Assembly: GCA_029851415.1 (NCBI GenBank)
Contig: CM056743.1
Coordinates: 91,052,501 to 91,116,500 of the forward strand
Source: Eretmocerus hayati
Lineage: Eukaryota; Arthropoda; Insecta; Hymenoptera; Aphelinidae
Length of the DNA stretch: 64,000 nucleotides
Reading direction: 5' to 3'
The position numbers and the translations under genes were made by a program. This document shows positions 11,835 to 24,200 of the stretch, one piece after another. The notes below the pieces were generated by a model, which saw nothing but the letters and a program-made list of their open reading frames with translations, was not told the DNA's origin and searched no databases. Positions within the stretch are counted from its first letter, which is position 1. Each line of letters begins with the position of its first letter.

Positions 11835-12961
11835 TTTGACCTCCCGTTGCCGACTTTGCCGTATTATGCTGCCGGGATAATTTCGAGCTCTCTTTACTTT
11901 TCAATACACATAACCTCGAAAGCATTACACTAATCATTACATATTGTTTATGTAATGATTAGTGGTGAATCATTACACAACAAACAATTGCCGCCAAATT
12001 TCAAACATTACAAATGTAATGATAAAAGTGACTTTTTCTATTGAAAGTTACAAAATCTGAAAATTATTACAAAACTTCTTAAAAAACTTTTCTGAAAATA
12101 CAAAATTTTTTCTAACTCCCTGTTACGGTATGTACACACCTTTTGAAACACGGTGTATGAACGATAGTCCTCTCGGAGAGGCCTCAAATCGATTTATTTT
12201 TTCCATGGGCGGAGGGCGCTGAAACCAATGAGTGATCAATTATCGAGATAAAGACACGCGGTTCCATTTTTATAATATTAAGACGAGAACAAGGAAGTCG
12301 AAACATCACCGCGGCTTTCAAAACAGTTCCGAGGAGCCGGTCACGTCGTTGTCCTGCGCGTCGCCACGGTAACATGCACAACATGATCGAGGCGGGTCAG
12401 ACACTCCGAATGTCGCGCGCTGCACGCCGCGAGCACGCCGAGCCAGACGCGGGGCCGCGTGACGTCCTCGCGAGTACGTTTTGGTCTCTCCGTGAAGTTG
12501 AACAGTGAGGTCAGGACATCAATATATAGCATTGCAGTTAGCACCGATATCTTCGTAAAGTGCAATTTAGATCTTGGAAGACAGAATTCCTTCCAGAACT
12601 AATTAGATAATCGTCTGTACACGATGAGTTGCCTTGAAACATACTATATCATATTACCAAAGTTGAGAATAGTTGGATGAATGATCCAGGAGCTAGGCAG
12701 GTTAGCATTCTTCCTTACTCGTTCCCAAAGGGAAGTGAGAATGGGTCTGAGAGACAAGTTTTTTGAAAATTCAGCAGTAGCCCAAAACTAATCATATTAC
12801 ATTTTTTTCTATGGGGATCTATACTACCATACAAAATTTCAACTCTCTAAGTAAAAAATTGAGGCCAGGACACCCAGATATGGAATTGCCAGTACCACCG
12901 ATATCTTCGTAAAGTGCAGTTTAGGTCTTGGGAGTCAGAATTCCTTTCAGAAAAGATGAGA

Positions 12962-13233
12962 CCCTGCCTAAAATAAAAGGCTCATTTGAAATGACTCAGG
13001 GATTTGGGATATTTCAAATGACTGATTTGAAATGAGTCATTTGAAATATGTGTTTATAACTAAGTATTCTACGCCTGAAATGTAGAAAGGAATACTGAAT
13101 CAAACATTGATTTTCGGAATTTTTATCAAGTTTCCCAAATGAATCATTTCAAATGAGTCACATCAAATGAGTCATATTTCAAATATCCCAAATCCCTGAG
13201 TCATTTCAAATGAGTCATTTATTTTAGGTAGGG
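12962..13233. mobile_element. 272-bp MITE with CCCTGCCTAAAA ends, GA target duplication
   Basis: Starts CCCTGCCTAAAATAAA and ends ATTTTAGGTAGGG, flanked by GA (12960-12961 and 13234-13235). The first satellite monomer gives the empty site GATGAGATCCTCG. Both ends carry repeats of the palindromic word TCATTTGAAATGA / TCATTTCAAATGA and of CAGGGATTTGGGATATTT. It has no coding capacity. Confidence 0.87.
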
Positions 13234-13354
13234 GACCCTCGTCTGTACATAATGGATTGCCTTGGAACATACTCTATCAGATTACAAAATTTGAGGGTGA
13301 TAGGATCAATTTTCAAGGAGCTAGGCAGTCTAGCATTTTCCTCATTCGTTCCCA

Positions 13355-13954
13355 GCCACCTGACCCAAAAATTTGGATATTTTGGCAAGAAATTTTTGTG
13401 TCAGGGATTGAGGCTTTGTGGAGATCTTTACCTTGAAACGAAGGCTAAATTACACCAAGAGGACCCATAGATAGGTCCAACTGTGACATATTTTAGGTGT
13501 AACACAATTTACAAGACATGTGGAGAATTACCGAATAACCAGTTTTGAGGACAACTGTGTGGAAACACATTGAAAATGTGTTGAGAAATCCATCAAAGCA
13601 CATAAGATGAGACAATTTAGAATAAATTGAATATACAGAGAGTATTTGACATAAGTTCACAGTGGTGAATTAGTCTGAGGAAATTTTTAAAGTGAAACAA
13701 CAAAATATCAAATAATGGCAGAGGATACTTTAATGCCTCATTAGTATAGCGTCGTCACCTCATACTTGGACATTTTACTTGCGTTTCAGGGTTGGTAATA
13801 TACCATACCTAGTATACCATACCAGAATACCAGGTATAGTATACCTGGTATTCTGGTCTACTATACCTCGTCATTATACCTAGCAAGGTAGTTTGAAAAT
13901 CGCCGCACAGCGAGCCATAGGAAGAGCTTCCCACACAGCATGGAAATATTTCAA
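13355..13954. other. Unassigned spacer between satellite and copia element
   Basis: No gene recognised. It contains a perfect palindrome (13822-13856) and, near 13932, the motif CCCACACAGCATGG that recurs as a sharp sequence edge at 30752 and, inverted, at 41577. Confidence 0.4.
13822..13856. repeat. Perfect 35-bp palindrome
   Basis: CCAGAATACCAGGTATA is followed by one base and its exact inverse TATACCTGGTATTCTGG, within a TATACC-rich patch. It could form a 17-bp hairpin. Confidence 0.85.
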
Positions 13955-13959
13955 AGAAC

Positions 13960-14057
13960 TGTTAATTATCGTAAGATAATTGATCTAGATCGGGTACTGA
14001 ATAGAAGCTGTTTATTTGAATAAGTGAAAATTGAATATACATAAGGAGAGTTGATGC
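13960..14057 (-). repeat. Copia 3' LTR, distal piece
   Basis: First 98 bp (plus-strand order) of the left LTR. It ends with GTTGATGC, the 8-bp target duplicated by the hAT-like insertion; the LTR resumes at 21040. Confidence 0.93.
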
Positions 14058-15454
14058 CATGGTAGGCAGAATAAAATATATAAAAAAAATACCACAAGTT
14101 GTGATATTTTTTTCTGCACGAGAGGGGGCGCTCGCGGGAACCTAGCCGTTCCGTCCGTCGGAACGTGGAGCAGACAGGCAGCAGACTGCAGTCGAAATTG
14201 AAATGATGAAATTGCATTGCGAGAAAGCCAATCTTGCAGTTTTTCAGTGCGCTTGATTTTTCTGATGTTTCATGTGTTTCAGTTCTTAGAATAAGGCCGA
14301 TCTCGTCTTCATCGTTGCGCGACTCTGAATTCTCATCATTTCTTACAACTGCACTTTTGATTCTGCACCTGCCGACATAATCGAAGTTTTCTATAATCCG
14401 TAGTTTCAAGGAATTTCTTCAAATAATTTGACCAATTCATCGAATTTGATCAAATGTTTGATTTGATGAACCTGTTATCAACTGTAACAATTCTCAGATT
14501 TATAAACTCACATAACTTCATGAAATTATTGAAATATGGGATCAAGATTGCTGCTTTGCTCAGGCGAAAGAGGATGAGGAAGCATGCATGGCACAGGTAT
14601 AAAATAAAGCAGAAACTTGGAACTACAAATTCACCAAGCGAAGGGGAATTAGTTGATCAGAAATTGGAAATTCAAATCTAGATTCTATATTGAACGAGTG
14701 ATATTTATTTGAAGTTCCTCTGACTGTACTAGAATATGATCCACAAGCCATAAAGTTCAGAAAGTTGTCAGAGCACGGAATTAGTTTGTTGTGACAAGTA
14801 AGCAGTGATTTGTATATCCATAGCGGTGGCAAAGGTAGTGCTGATGATGTAATTGGTGAATGCTTGAGTAATTATGGTAATGCCAATATGACTTTGGTGA
14901 TGAAGATTAGAATGTGGTACTCATAGGGAATTGTTGGAAGATCAGCTATCTTGGAGAGATTTACAATTTTCGGGTTCACATCCTGATCTCCATCACAAAA
15001 CTTATAGCGGCATTACCATCATCACCCAAGCATCACCAATTGAGGGATCTGAATCATTCATCACCATCATCATCACCACCTTTGCCACCGCTCATATGGA
15101 TATACAAAAAACAGTTTACATTGTCACATCAAAGTGATGCCTCGCTCTGACAACTTTCAAACATTTGGCTTGTGGATCACATTCTGGTGGAGTAAGAGGT
15201 ACTTCAGACAAGTATCACCTGGTCAATAAAGCCTCTGAATTTTAATCTTGAGTTCCTGAACGTCTGATTTCCCATCATTTAGAGAATTTGTAGTTCCAAG
15301 TTATTGCCTATTATTCTGATGTGTCTGTGCCATCGTATGCTCCCTCATTCTCTTTCGCTTCAGCGAAGCAGAAATCTTGGTCCCATAACATCGAATACTT
15401 CCATCTAATTATTGGATATTCGACCCACAAATAACCGTATGCTCGTACTAAAAA

Positions 15455-16030
15455 TCCTATCGGGGGTGAAATCAACCCCAAATCCTAGGAGAGCAGATTA
15501 ACCCGCGAATGCCCGGATGCTTGGTCCAAAAATTCTGTCGGGGGAGAAAACAACCCCAAAACCTAGGAAGGCAGATTAACCCGCGAATGCCCGGATGCTC
15601 GGACCAAAAATTCCGTCGGGGGAGAAAAAAACCTCGAAACCTAGGAAGGCAGATTAACCCGCGAATGCCCGGATGCTCGGTCCAAAAATTCTGTCGGGGG
15701 AGAAAACAACCCCAAAACCTAGGAAGGTAAATTAAACCGCGAATGCCCGGATACTCGTACCAAGAATTCTGTCGGGGGGGAAAATCACCCCAAAACCTAG
15801 GAAGGCAGGTTAACCCGCGAATGCCCGGATGCTCGGACCAAAAATTCCTTCGGGGGAGAAAAAAACCTCGAAACCTAGGAAGGCAAATTAACCCGCAAAT
15901 GCCCGGATACTCGAATCAAGAATTCTGTCGGGGGGAAAAACAACCCCAAATCCTAGGAAAGCAGATTAACCCGCAAATGCCCGGATACTCGTACCAAAAA
16001 TTCTGTCGGGGGAAAAAGAACCCCAAACCT
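15455..16030. repeat. ~79-bp tandem array in the left hAT-like arm
   Basis: About seven units with landmarks GCCCGGATGCTCGG, AAAATTCTGTCGGGGG and AACCTAGGAAGGCAGATTAA. Inverted copies form the 18868-19640 array. Open frames are repeat translations. Confidence 0.9.
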
Positions 16031-16341
16031 GTTTTTATGGAATTAACGCCGTTTGAGGATTGGATGTTATCGTAGGCACAAGTTGACCCCAGAATCGTCT
16101 TTAGATGGTCATTTTTAGTCGAAAAAACATGTTTGTATTTTTATCCTATCCACTCGTCTCGTTTGTGGGCAAGAACCCGGGAAATCGCGTCTGGCTTGAG
16201 GCTCCTGTCTGGGAGTTTTTCTACATATTTGGGGGTACTTTGTGGAGTAAGTTCCCACACGCTCGCGCACACTAGTTCAGATGGGAGCCTATTTGAGCCA
16301 TCCTTATGGGATCATTTTCAGCAAAAGGTCACCAAAGGGTA

Positions 16342-17176
16342 CCGTCAAATCGGGTAACTTTTGTAGTGGGTGCAACTTCGGTCCCCCCTGAAAAATGACT
16401 TTCAAAGCTGCATTTGGCAAGGTGAATGATTCTATCGCTCTTAAATCTACCCTCTCTTCTAGGCACACACATAAACAATGTGTTAAGCCACCGTAGATCC
16501 CGTGTGGATGATTGTAATCGTTTATCGACGTTTTTTCCAAAAAGGTTGATTTAGCACCGATATGCGCGAGTGATCCAGTCACGATACCTGGCAAGAAGTG
16601 TTCCCGAAAGAACTACCCGTGTATGTTGCTGCATTTCCATCACATATATCACCATATTGAACAAATCATCGTTACATTAGAGTATTTACACCATTTGGAA
16701 TTTTAATGAATGAAAAACAGGTGGGAAAAACATGAAAAAACGTACCAAAGTTACCCTACTCAAGGTAAGAAGCATGAGGATACGGTAACTTCGGAACACC
16801 TCCATATGACAGCTTCTTTTCAACTTATCTTGAGTCGAGTGATGGTCTGTGAGGTTTTAAAATGTTTCAAACAGCTTAAGATGAAGCTTTTGAACGATTA
16901 AAATCAATTCACTCGCATGATGGTGGGTAGAACTGAGATATTCTGTAAGTGTACCAAAGTTGCTCCATCGGGGTCTAACTTTAGTACACTTCTTCAACTG
17001 CTAATAGCTCTGGCATTGACACATCAGATTGAACTTTGTAGCCCGTCAATCGAAAGATGAGACTGTAAGCTTTAGATAGACTACTAATAGGAGTGGGTTT
17101 TGTGAATGTATGTTGGAATGCCGAGCCAAAAAGATGAAAAGCACCGAAAACGTACCAAAATTACCCAATTTGACGG
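16342..17176. mobile_element. 835-bp TA-flanked MITE-like element
   Basis: Begins CCGTCAAATCGGGTAACTTT and ends with an inverted copy in ATTACCCAATTTGACGG, flanked by TA (16340-16341, 17177-17178). Internal copies of ACCAAAGTTACCC are scattered through it. Ends and TA target suggest Tc1/mariner-type mobilisation. No transposase present. Confidence 0.7.
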
Positions 17177-17245
17177 TACTCTAAACAGTCTACCGAAAAT
17201 CAGGAACCAAAAAAGCCACCCAGATTATTATTCTAATTGATAGTA

Positions 17246-18378
17246 CAGTATAACCTGTCTAAGTTGGACACTTTGGTTCCGAAAGAAAGTGTCCAACATA
17301 GCGAGGTGTCCAACATACAGAAACATGCCAAAAGATCAACTTTCCGTACCGTCAAGTCTGTCAATGAATAGATCTGATTATCCATGATATACACACTAAT
17401 TTATTGAAAAATTGATAGATAACTAAGTCATTTTTAAACATTCAAGATGTCGTATTCAAATATTTGTATAAAGAAATTGAGCAAAGCAATCACAAATTAT
17501 TTAGTTATTATTTATTTATTTTTTACAAGTACAATAACCGATTGACAATAAATGGTTGAGCCATATTCAAGAAATTAAGATATCGCATTCAAATATGTAT
17601 TGGTGTAAAAAAAGTTTCATCAAATATTTCATTCCTTCAACAAAAATTCATCGATTTTTGACTGTCTTGACAGAGCAATTTTCTTGTAGATCCTCTCCCC
17701 GACCCTGGCCCTCAACTTCCGTTTCCTTTTATCGCTACAGTTAGCTTCCCATATTTTAATAATCTTTTCTCTGCATTTTTCAATATTCGCAACTGTAGTC
17801 TTACTGATGCCAAACTGCTGAGCCACAGCTCTAAGGCTTGATCCTTGACTACGTAAATCGAGCACATTCTTCTTTCCATCAATGCACAATTCCACAGCAT
17901 TTTTTCGTTTGTTGTTCATTGCGACTAATTATTACGCACAATTGCAAGTGAAATATTGAAGAAAAGAGCTCTGCGAGCAATCAGCCGATTCTGACTTTAT
18001 TCGAAATTGAGCCAAGGTATATCGATTAACTCAGTACAAGCGCGGTTGTTTACATCTTGAACACCATGTATGTGTATACATCACATTATCTGATGGTCAT
18101 TAGGCTATACAAATATCTTTTCGTAAAGTCAGCTGGTGAAGATCTAGTATATGTTATATTTCCAAATGTCCAACTTTGAAGGTTTTCATACATTGAAATA
18201 CTATCTCTGGATTCCTAGAGAGGGGTAAAACTTAGCGAGGTGTCCAACATATAGAGTGTCCAACATACAGAGAAAAATTCCCATTTGAACAAATGTAATT
18301 TTTTTCGGTTCCGATGAAAAGGGTAAAACTTAAAGAGGTGTCCAACATAGGGAGTGTCCAACTTAACAGGTTCCACTG
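17246..18378. mobile_element. Pogo/Tigger-like element (1.13 kb), TA-flanked
   Basis: Begins CAGTATAACCTGTCTAAG and ends with the inverse CTTAACAGGTTCCACTG, flanked by TA (17244-17245, 18379-18380). Subterminal GTGTCCAACAT words are repeated near both ends. CAGT ends, TA target and the encoded helix-turn-helix fit the pogo branch of Tc1/mariner. It is internally deleted: only the transposase N terminus remains. Confidence 0.82.
17629..17919 (-). CDS. Truncated pogo-like transposase: N-terminal helix-turn-helix only
   Basis: A 96-residue frame starting MNNKRKNAVELCIDGKK. Residues ~1-55 match the psq/CENP-B N-terminal helix-turn-helix of pogo/Tigger transposases (pattern K-R-K..., L-R-A-V-A-Q-Q-F-G-I-S-K-T-T-V-A-N-I). 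In the family this domain binds the element's terminal repeats. The second DNA-binding half is only begun (RARVGERIYKKI) and the DDE catalytic domain is absent; the frame stops at 17629. The element is too short to encode more. If expressed, such a fragment could bind ends without cutting and act as a repressor, but that is inference. It may simply be a decayed remnant. Confidence 0.6.
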   Translation of the reverse strand: MNNKRKNAVELCIDGKKNVLDLRSQGSSLRAVAQQFGISKTTVANIEKCREKIIKIWEANCSDKRKRKLRARVGERIYKKIALSRQSKIDEFLLKE

Positions 18379-18867
18379 TATTTGGATCGGACAACATTCG
18401 CACAGGTTTGGGGTCGAAAGAAAAAAACGATTTTTTTAAATTGAGCTCAAAGTTTGGCATTTTCACGAAACTGCTCACCTTGTAACGACTGTAACTTCTA
18501 TAAAAAATACGATAATCGACTTCTACCGGTGGTCTAACTGTAGGTCTTTTCAAGACCTTTAAAATGACTACTGGTAAAATCGATTATCACATGTCTAGTA
18601 GGAGCTAGATCACTTGGAAGAAGACCCATAAATTGCTGAAATCTGCTACCAGCGAATTCAGAGACGAATTCAATATAAGGTATTATATTGGTTTGGCACA
18701 AGCGGTGTGCATTATATACACTGAAATCGGAATTATTTCGGTGGAGTGGTAGTGAGAATGTTCAGGATGCAATCGTTCATGAAAATTTCCATGATTCGAA
18801 TGCGATTTCCATAGCCAAAGTCGATTCCCAAAGAATTCCCTGATTTCCAGATCGCTAGACACCATAG

Positions 18868-19640
18868 AAATTAACCCGCTTTGCCCGGATGCTCGGACCG
18901 GAAATTTTGTCGGGGAAAAAATTAAGACCTTAAATCGTCGCCCTTAAGGGGCGTCGGGCATATGCGGGTTAATTTACCTTTCTAGATTTCGGGGTTGTTT
19001 TTCCCCCGACAGAATTTTGGTCCGAGCATCCGGGCATTCGCGGGTTAATTTTCCTTCCTGGGTTTTTGGGTTATTTTCTCTCCCGACAGAATTTTTGGTC
19101 CGAGCATCCGGGCATTCGCGGGTTAATCTGCCTTCCTAGGTTTCGAGGTTTTTTTCTCCCCCGACGGAATTTTTGGTCCGAGCATCCGGGCATTCGCGGG
19201 TTAATCTGCCTTCCTAGGTTTTGGGGTAATTTTCCCCCCGACAGAATTCTTGGTCCGAGTATCCGGGCATTGCGGTTTAATTTACCTTCCTAGGTTTTGG
19301 GGTTGTTTTCTCCCCCGACAGAATTTTTGGACCAAGCATCCGGGCATTCGCGGGTTAATCTGCCTTCCTAGGTTTTGGGGTGATTTTCCCCCCGACGGAA
19401 TTCTTGGTTCGAGTATCCGGGCATTTGCGGGTTAATTTGCCTTCCTAGGATTTGGGTTTGATTTTCTCCCCGACAGAATTTTCAGTCCGAGTATCCGGGC
19501 ATTTGCGGTTTAATTTACCTTCCTAGGTTTTGGGGTTGTTTTCTCCCCCGACAGAATTTTTGGACCAAGCATCCGAGCATTCGCGGGTTAATCTGCTTTC
19601 CTAGGATTTGGGGTTGATTTCACCCCCGATAGGATTTGTA
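18868..19640. repeat. ~79-bp tandem array in the right hAT-like arm
   Basis: About ten units, the inverted counterpart of 15455-16030. The copy number differs between arms, so the arrays have changed since the inverted arms arose. Confidence 0.9.
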
Positions 19641-21039
19641 GTACGAGCATACGGTTATTTGTGGGTCGAATATCCAATAATTAGATGGAAGTATTCGATG
19701 TTATGGGACCAAGATTTCTGCTTCGCTGAAGCGAAAGAGAATGAGGGAGCATACGATGGCACAGACACATCAGAATAATAGGCAATAACTTGGAACTACA
19801 AATTCTCTAAATGATGGGAAATCAGACGTTCAGGAACTCAAGATTAAAATTCAGAGGCTTTATTGACCAGGTGATACTTGTCTGAAGTACCTCTTACTCC
19901 ACCAGAATGTGATCCACAAGCTAAATGTTTGAAAGTTGTCAGAGCGAGGCATCACTTTGATGTGACAATGTAAACTGTTTTTTGTATATCCATATAAGCG
20001 GTGGCAAAGGTGGTGATGATGATGGTGATGAATGATTCAAATCCCTCAATTGGTGATGCTTGGGTGATGATGGTAATGCCGCTATAAGTTTTGTGATGAA
20101 GATCAGGATGTGAACCCGAAAATTGTAAATCTCTCCAAGATAGCTGATCTTCCAACAATTCCCTATAAGTACCACATTCTAATCTTCATCACCAAAGTCA
20201 TATTGGCATTACCATCATTACTCAAGCATTCATCAATTACATCATCAGCACTACCTTTGCCACCGCTATGGATATACAAATCACTGCTTACTTGTCACAA
20301 CAAACTAATGCCGTGCTCTGACAACTTTCAGAACTTTATGGCTTGTGGATCATATTCTAGTACAGTCAGAGGCACTTCAAATAAATATCACTTGTTCAAT
20401 ATAGAATCTGGATTTGAATTTCCAATTTCTGATCAACTGATTCCCCTTCGCTTGGTGAATTTGTAGTTCCAAGTTTCTGCTTTATTTTATACCTGTGCCA
20501 TGCATGCTTCCTCATCCTCTTTCGCCTGAGCAAAGCAGCAATCTTGATCCCATATTTCAATAATTTCATGAAGTTATGTGAGTTTATAAATCTGAGAATT
20601 GTGACAGATGATAACAGGTTCATCAAATCAAACATTTGATCAAATTCGATGAATTGGTCAAATTATTTGAAGAAATTCCTTAAAACTACGGATTATAGAA
20701 AACTTCGATTATGTCGGCAGTCGCAGAATCAAAAGTGCAGTTGTAAGAAATGATGAGAATTCAGAGTTGCGCAACGATGAAGACGAGATCGGCCTCATTC
20801 TAAAAACTGAAACACATGAAACATCAGAAAAATCAAGCGCACTGAAAAACTGCAAGATTGGCTTTCTTGCAATCCAATTTCATCATTTCAATTTCGACTG
20901 CAGTCTGCTGCCTGTCTGCTCCACGTTCCGACGGATGGAACGGCTAGGTTCCCGCGAGCGCCCCCTCTCGTGCAGAAAAAAATATCACAACTTGTGGTAT
21001 TTTTTTTATTTATTTTATTCTGCCTACCCTAGTTGATGC

Positions 21040-21196
21040 TTCGAGAGCTACCAACGAACCGAGCTCTCTGCTCGCGCGCCCTGCGCGCCTCGTCACGCTC
21101 GAGTGGCTTGAAGTGGAACGGTGGCGCCACGCTGTGGAGACTTATCAGTCTAAGATATATGATAAATACATAATGTAGCAATACAAGAATTCAACA
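21040..21196 (-). repeat. Copia 3' LTR, proximal piece
   Basis: Remainder of the split LTR, ending TTCAACA. It adjoins the polypurine tract, which on the minus strand reads AAATGAGTGGGAG (21197-21209). Confidence 0.93.
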
Positions 21197-21224
21197 CTCC
21201 CACTCATTTTGTATTTTTTTTGTT

Positions 21225-24200
21225 TTACATAATACTCAAATTATTTCTAAGTTTACAAAAAAGATCTGTACCCAAAGGCTTCGTGAATATGTCCGCCAAC
21301 TGCTGCTTGGTATCAATTGGATTCACTTTAATCTCTCCTCGACTTATAATGTCTCGTATGAAGTGATAACGTACATCAATGTGTTTTGTGCGGTTATGGT
21401 TATCATAATTTTTAGCAAGACTTATGGCTGATTCATTGTCTACGAAAATAGGGACATATTCGCATTCAATTTTCAATTCATTCACCATTCGTCGCAGCCA
21501 AATGGCTTCCTTTGTACCGTGCGCTAATGCTATATACTCTGCTTCTGTAGTAGACTGCGATACAACGTCTTGTTTCTTACTTGACCATGAAATCGGTGCA
21601 CCATTCAATGTGAAAACGAAACCGCTCCTTCACTCGCGATTCATCAAGCACCCAGCATAATCAGCGTCAGTAAAACCGTCAAGATTGAGATTGCTCCCAC
21701 TACCACCGAAAACTAGTCCTAAATCACGTGAACCTTTTAGATATCTCAAAATCCTTTTAGCAAACAGCCAGTGCTCCTCATTATCTGTATTTACAGCGTA
21801 ATCGATATCTGGGCGGCATACTCTAGCCGCGAATGAAACCGAACCAATTAACTCACGATACGGATAACTTGCACTTGTACTATTTTTATTGATCGTCAAA
21901 TAAAAACCAGGTTCCGCTGGCGTAACGCAGCTATTCGAATTTTCCATGCCAAATTCACGGAGAATTTTCTCAATGTAAGTAGATTGCTTTATTTTTAATG
22001 TACGGATTCCTCGATCACGCTCGATTTCAAATCCCAAAAATTCGTTAGCCTCATCGACCTTTATCTCAAACTGTGCACTGAGAGCCCCCAAGACTTCATC
22101 TATTGCCTCCTTCGATTTACTCAACAGAAGACCATCATCGACGTGCAATGCCAAATAGACAATAAAACCTAATATGATTCCAATAAACACGCATCTGTCA
22201 CTTTCGGTTGCCTTGAGATTGAATTTTTTGAGGAAACTAACAAATTTTTCGTTCCAACAATTCGACGCTTGTTTCAAGCCGTAAAGGCTGTGCAGAAGTT
22301 TCCACACGGAATTCTCATGACGCTGATCTATGAAACCTTCGGGTTGCTCAAGGTAAATTTCTTCCTTCAAATCACCGTAGAGGAAAGCTGTCTTTACATC
22401 AAATTCCTTGATTTCCAAATCATCGTGTGCCGCTATAGCCAATAGGATTCTGAGTGACTCGAGGGGTACAACAGGAGAAAAAGTCTCAAAATAATCTAAA
22501 CCTTTCCGTTGGGAGTATCCTTTGGCCACTAATCTAGCCTTATATCGAATGTTTTCCTTATCAAAATCATGTTTTATCGTGAAAACCCACCTATAACCCA
22601 CGGCTATTTTACCAAAAGGCAATTCTGTGAGACTGAAGACTTTATTCTGTATAAGTGCTTGCATCTCCTCGTTCATGGCTGTTAGCCATTTCTCAGCATC
22701 CGGACTCGCGATCGCCTCTTGATAATTCATTGGAAGGTTAGATGTTAATAAAGCTACTGCCGAACTCAGTTTGTCCGGATGCTTGATTAGATTTCGATCG
22801 CGTAAGACTCTCTGATTGGCTACACTCCCGATTTCTTCAACAACTGCGTGATCATGATCGTCATCTTTATCTTGAACAGTATATTCAACAGGAGCATCGT
22901 CACGATTCTCTTGATTATTCGCTTCTTGAATCGAGATTTGACTTTGATCGTCAGAATCAGTAAGACTAACATCACTTATTGGCTCAAAGGAAATATCAAA
23001 ACTATAATCATTCGCACCCTTTTCTGTCACACTCTTTTCATTAAAATCAACATCACTGCTAATATTGATTTTTCGTGAATTTGCATCCCATAGTCTATAA
23101 TTACGTAATTCGCCATCATATCCAACCATCATCATCTTTACACTCTTCGGTTCAAGTTTTGTGCGCTTCTCCTTTGGTACATTCAAATAAGCAGGAGATC
23201 CAAAAATTCTCAAATGATTCAGTTTAGGTTTGAAACCGAACCATTTCTCAAAAGGTGTCATGAGCTCATTTGGTTTTCGAATGACTCGATTCAACAAGTA
23301 GCAAGCTGTATTGATAGCTTCAGGCCATAATTCAGTATTAACTTCTCTACCAATCAGCAAAGATCGAGCACATTCGACAATTGTTCGCAGATCTCTCTCT
23401 GCGCGGCCGTTCTGTTCGTGGACATAAGGTGAGGAAAACTCTTGTATCACGCCCGCCTGTATCAAGTGTACTCGAAATTCTTGAGACTTGTATTCCAATC
23501 CATTATCCGATTTGAAAACTTTGATTTTATTCTTCGTCTGATTTAAAGAAGAAAATTCAAACTCCTTGAATTTTTGGAAAACTTCTGATTTGCACTTGAG
23601 GAAATAAACTTTTCGGAATCCTGATTTTTCATCTTTAAAAAGTACAAAATATTTCGACCGACTCGGTGATTTGACGTTGATTGGGCCACATACGTCAGAA
23701 TGTATTTTCTCTCCCACTTCGAAAGTGCTCTGATCTGAGCCGCTTACATGTGACTTTCGAATTTGCTTACCCATAATACATGCCTCACAGAAGAATTCAT
23801 CATCATTTTTGCGGGGACAGTTCAGATTAAAAGCTTCTACAGTAATCTTCATTGTTTGCAAATTCACGTGACCAAGCCTCTCGTGCCATAGTTTAATTTC
23901 ATTCATTTTGATATATGAGGGAGTTGCTACGTTACATTGAATAGGCTTGACGACTTCGAAGGATAGTTTGAATAAGCCTTCATGACGAGATCCTAAACCG
24001 ACTACAGTTCCGTCATGATCGCGAATCTCACATCGATTGCGATAACCATGGAACGAGAAGTTTTTGTCATTGATAACTCCGATCGAGAACAAATTGCGCC
24101 TCAACTCGGGAACAAGAAGTACATTTTCAATTTCTCTCACATACAATTTTCCTGCAATAGTTTCTTTGACTCTAATTATGCCTATCCCAGTTATGCGCAA

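Larger units (their letters stand above)
3942..12494. mobile_element. 8.55-kb TIR element with CACGGAGAGACC ends, AA target duplication
   Basis: Left end CACGGAGAGACC at 3942 and exact inverse GGTCTCTCCGTG ending at 12494, flanked by AA (3940-3941 and 12495-12496). Removing it restores the satellite junction CTCTCCAAGTTGAAC. The inverted arms are about 660 bp: 3942-4279 plus 5395-5715 on the left (split by another insertion) and about 11835-12494 on the right. The interior holds ~0.9 kb of unrecognised sequence, an ~82-bp palindromic-word satellite and a LINE. No transposase was seen. The CAC ends and 2-bp duplication would be loosely compatible with a CACTA-type element, but I do not assign it. 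Confidence 0.78.
2001..13354. repeat. ~350-bp tandem satellite, four monomers split by three insertions
   Basis: Monomers begin AGCTCAA at 2001, 2351, 3869 and, as AGCCCAA, at 12779. With the insertions removed they measure about 350, 354 and 355 bp, and a fourth partial copy ends near 13354. Shared landmarks are AGTTGAACAGTG, TTAGCACCGAT, GTCTGTACA and TCGTTCCCA. The second monomer is interrupted at 2371, the third at 3942 and the fourth at 12962. The undisturbed monomers act as paralogous empty sites and fix the element ends to the base. Confidence 0.85.
14058..21031. mobile_element. 7.0-kb hAT-like foldback element with ~2-kb inverted arms
   Basis: Inserted in the copia LTR with an 8-bp duplication GTTGATGC (14050-14057, 21032-21039). 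The ends read CATGGTAGGCAG and, on the other strand, TAGGGTAGGCAG, consistent with an ancestral CAGGG-type hAT terminus. Arms run about 14058-16030 and 18868-21031 and include a nested palindrome (about 14540-15390 and its mirror) and a 79-bp tandem array. The centre contains two further elements. No hAT transposase was found, so it is non-autonomous. Confidence 0.85.

Noticed and set aside
15509..16075. Open frames with MPGCSDQKFCRGRK-like repeats
   Set aside because: These are the 79-bp tandem array read through; inverted equivalents occur in the other arm.
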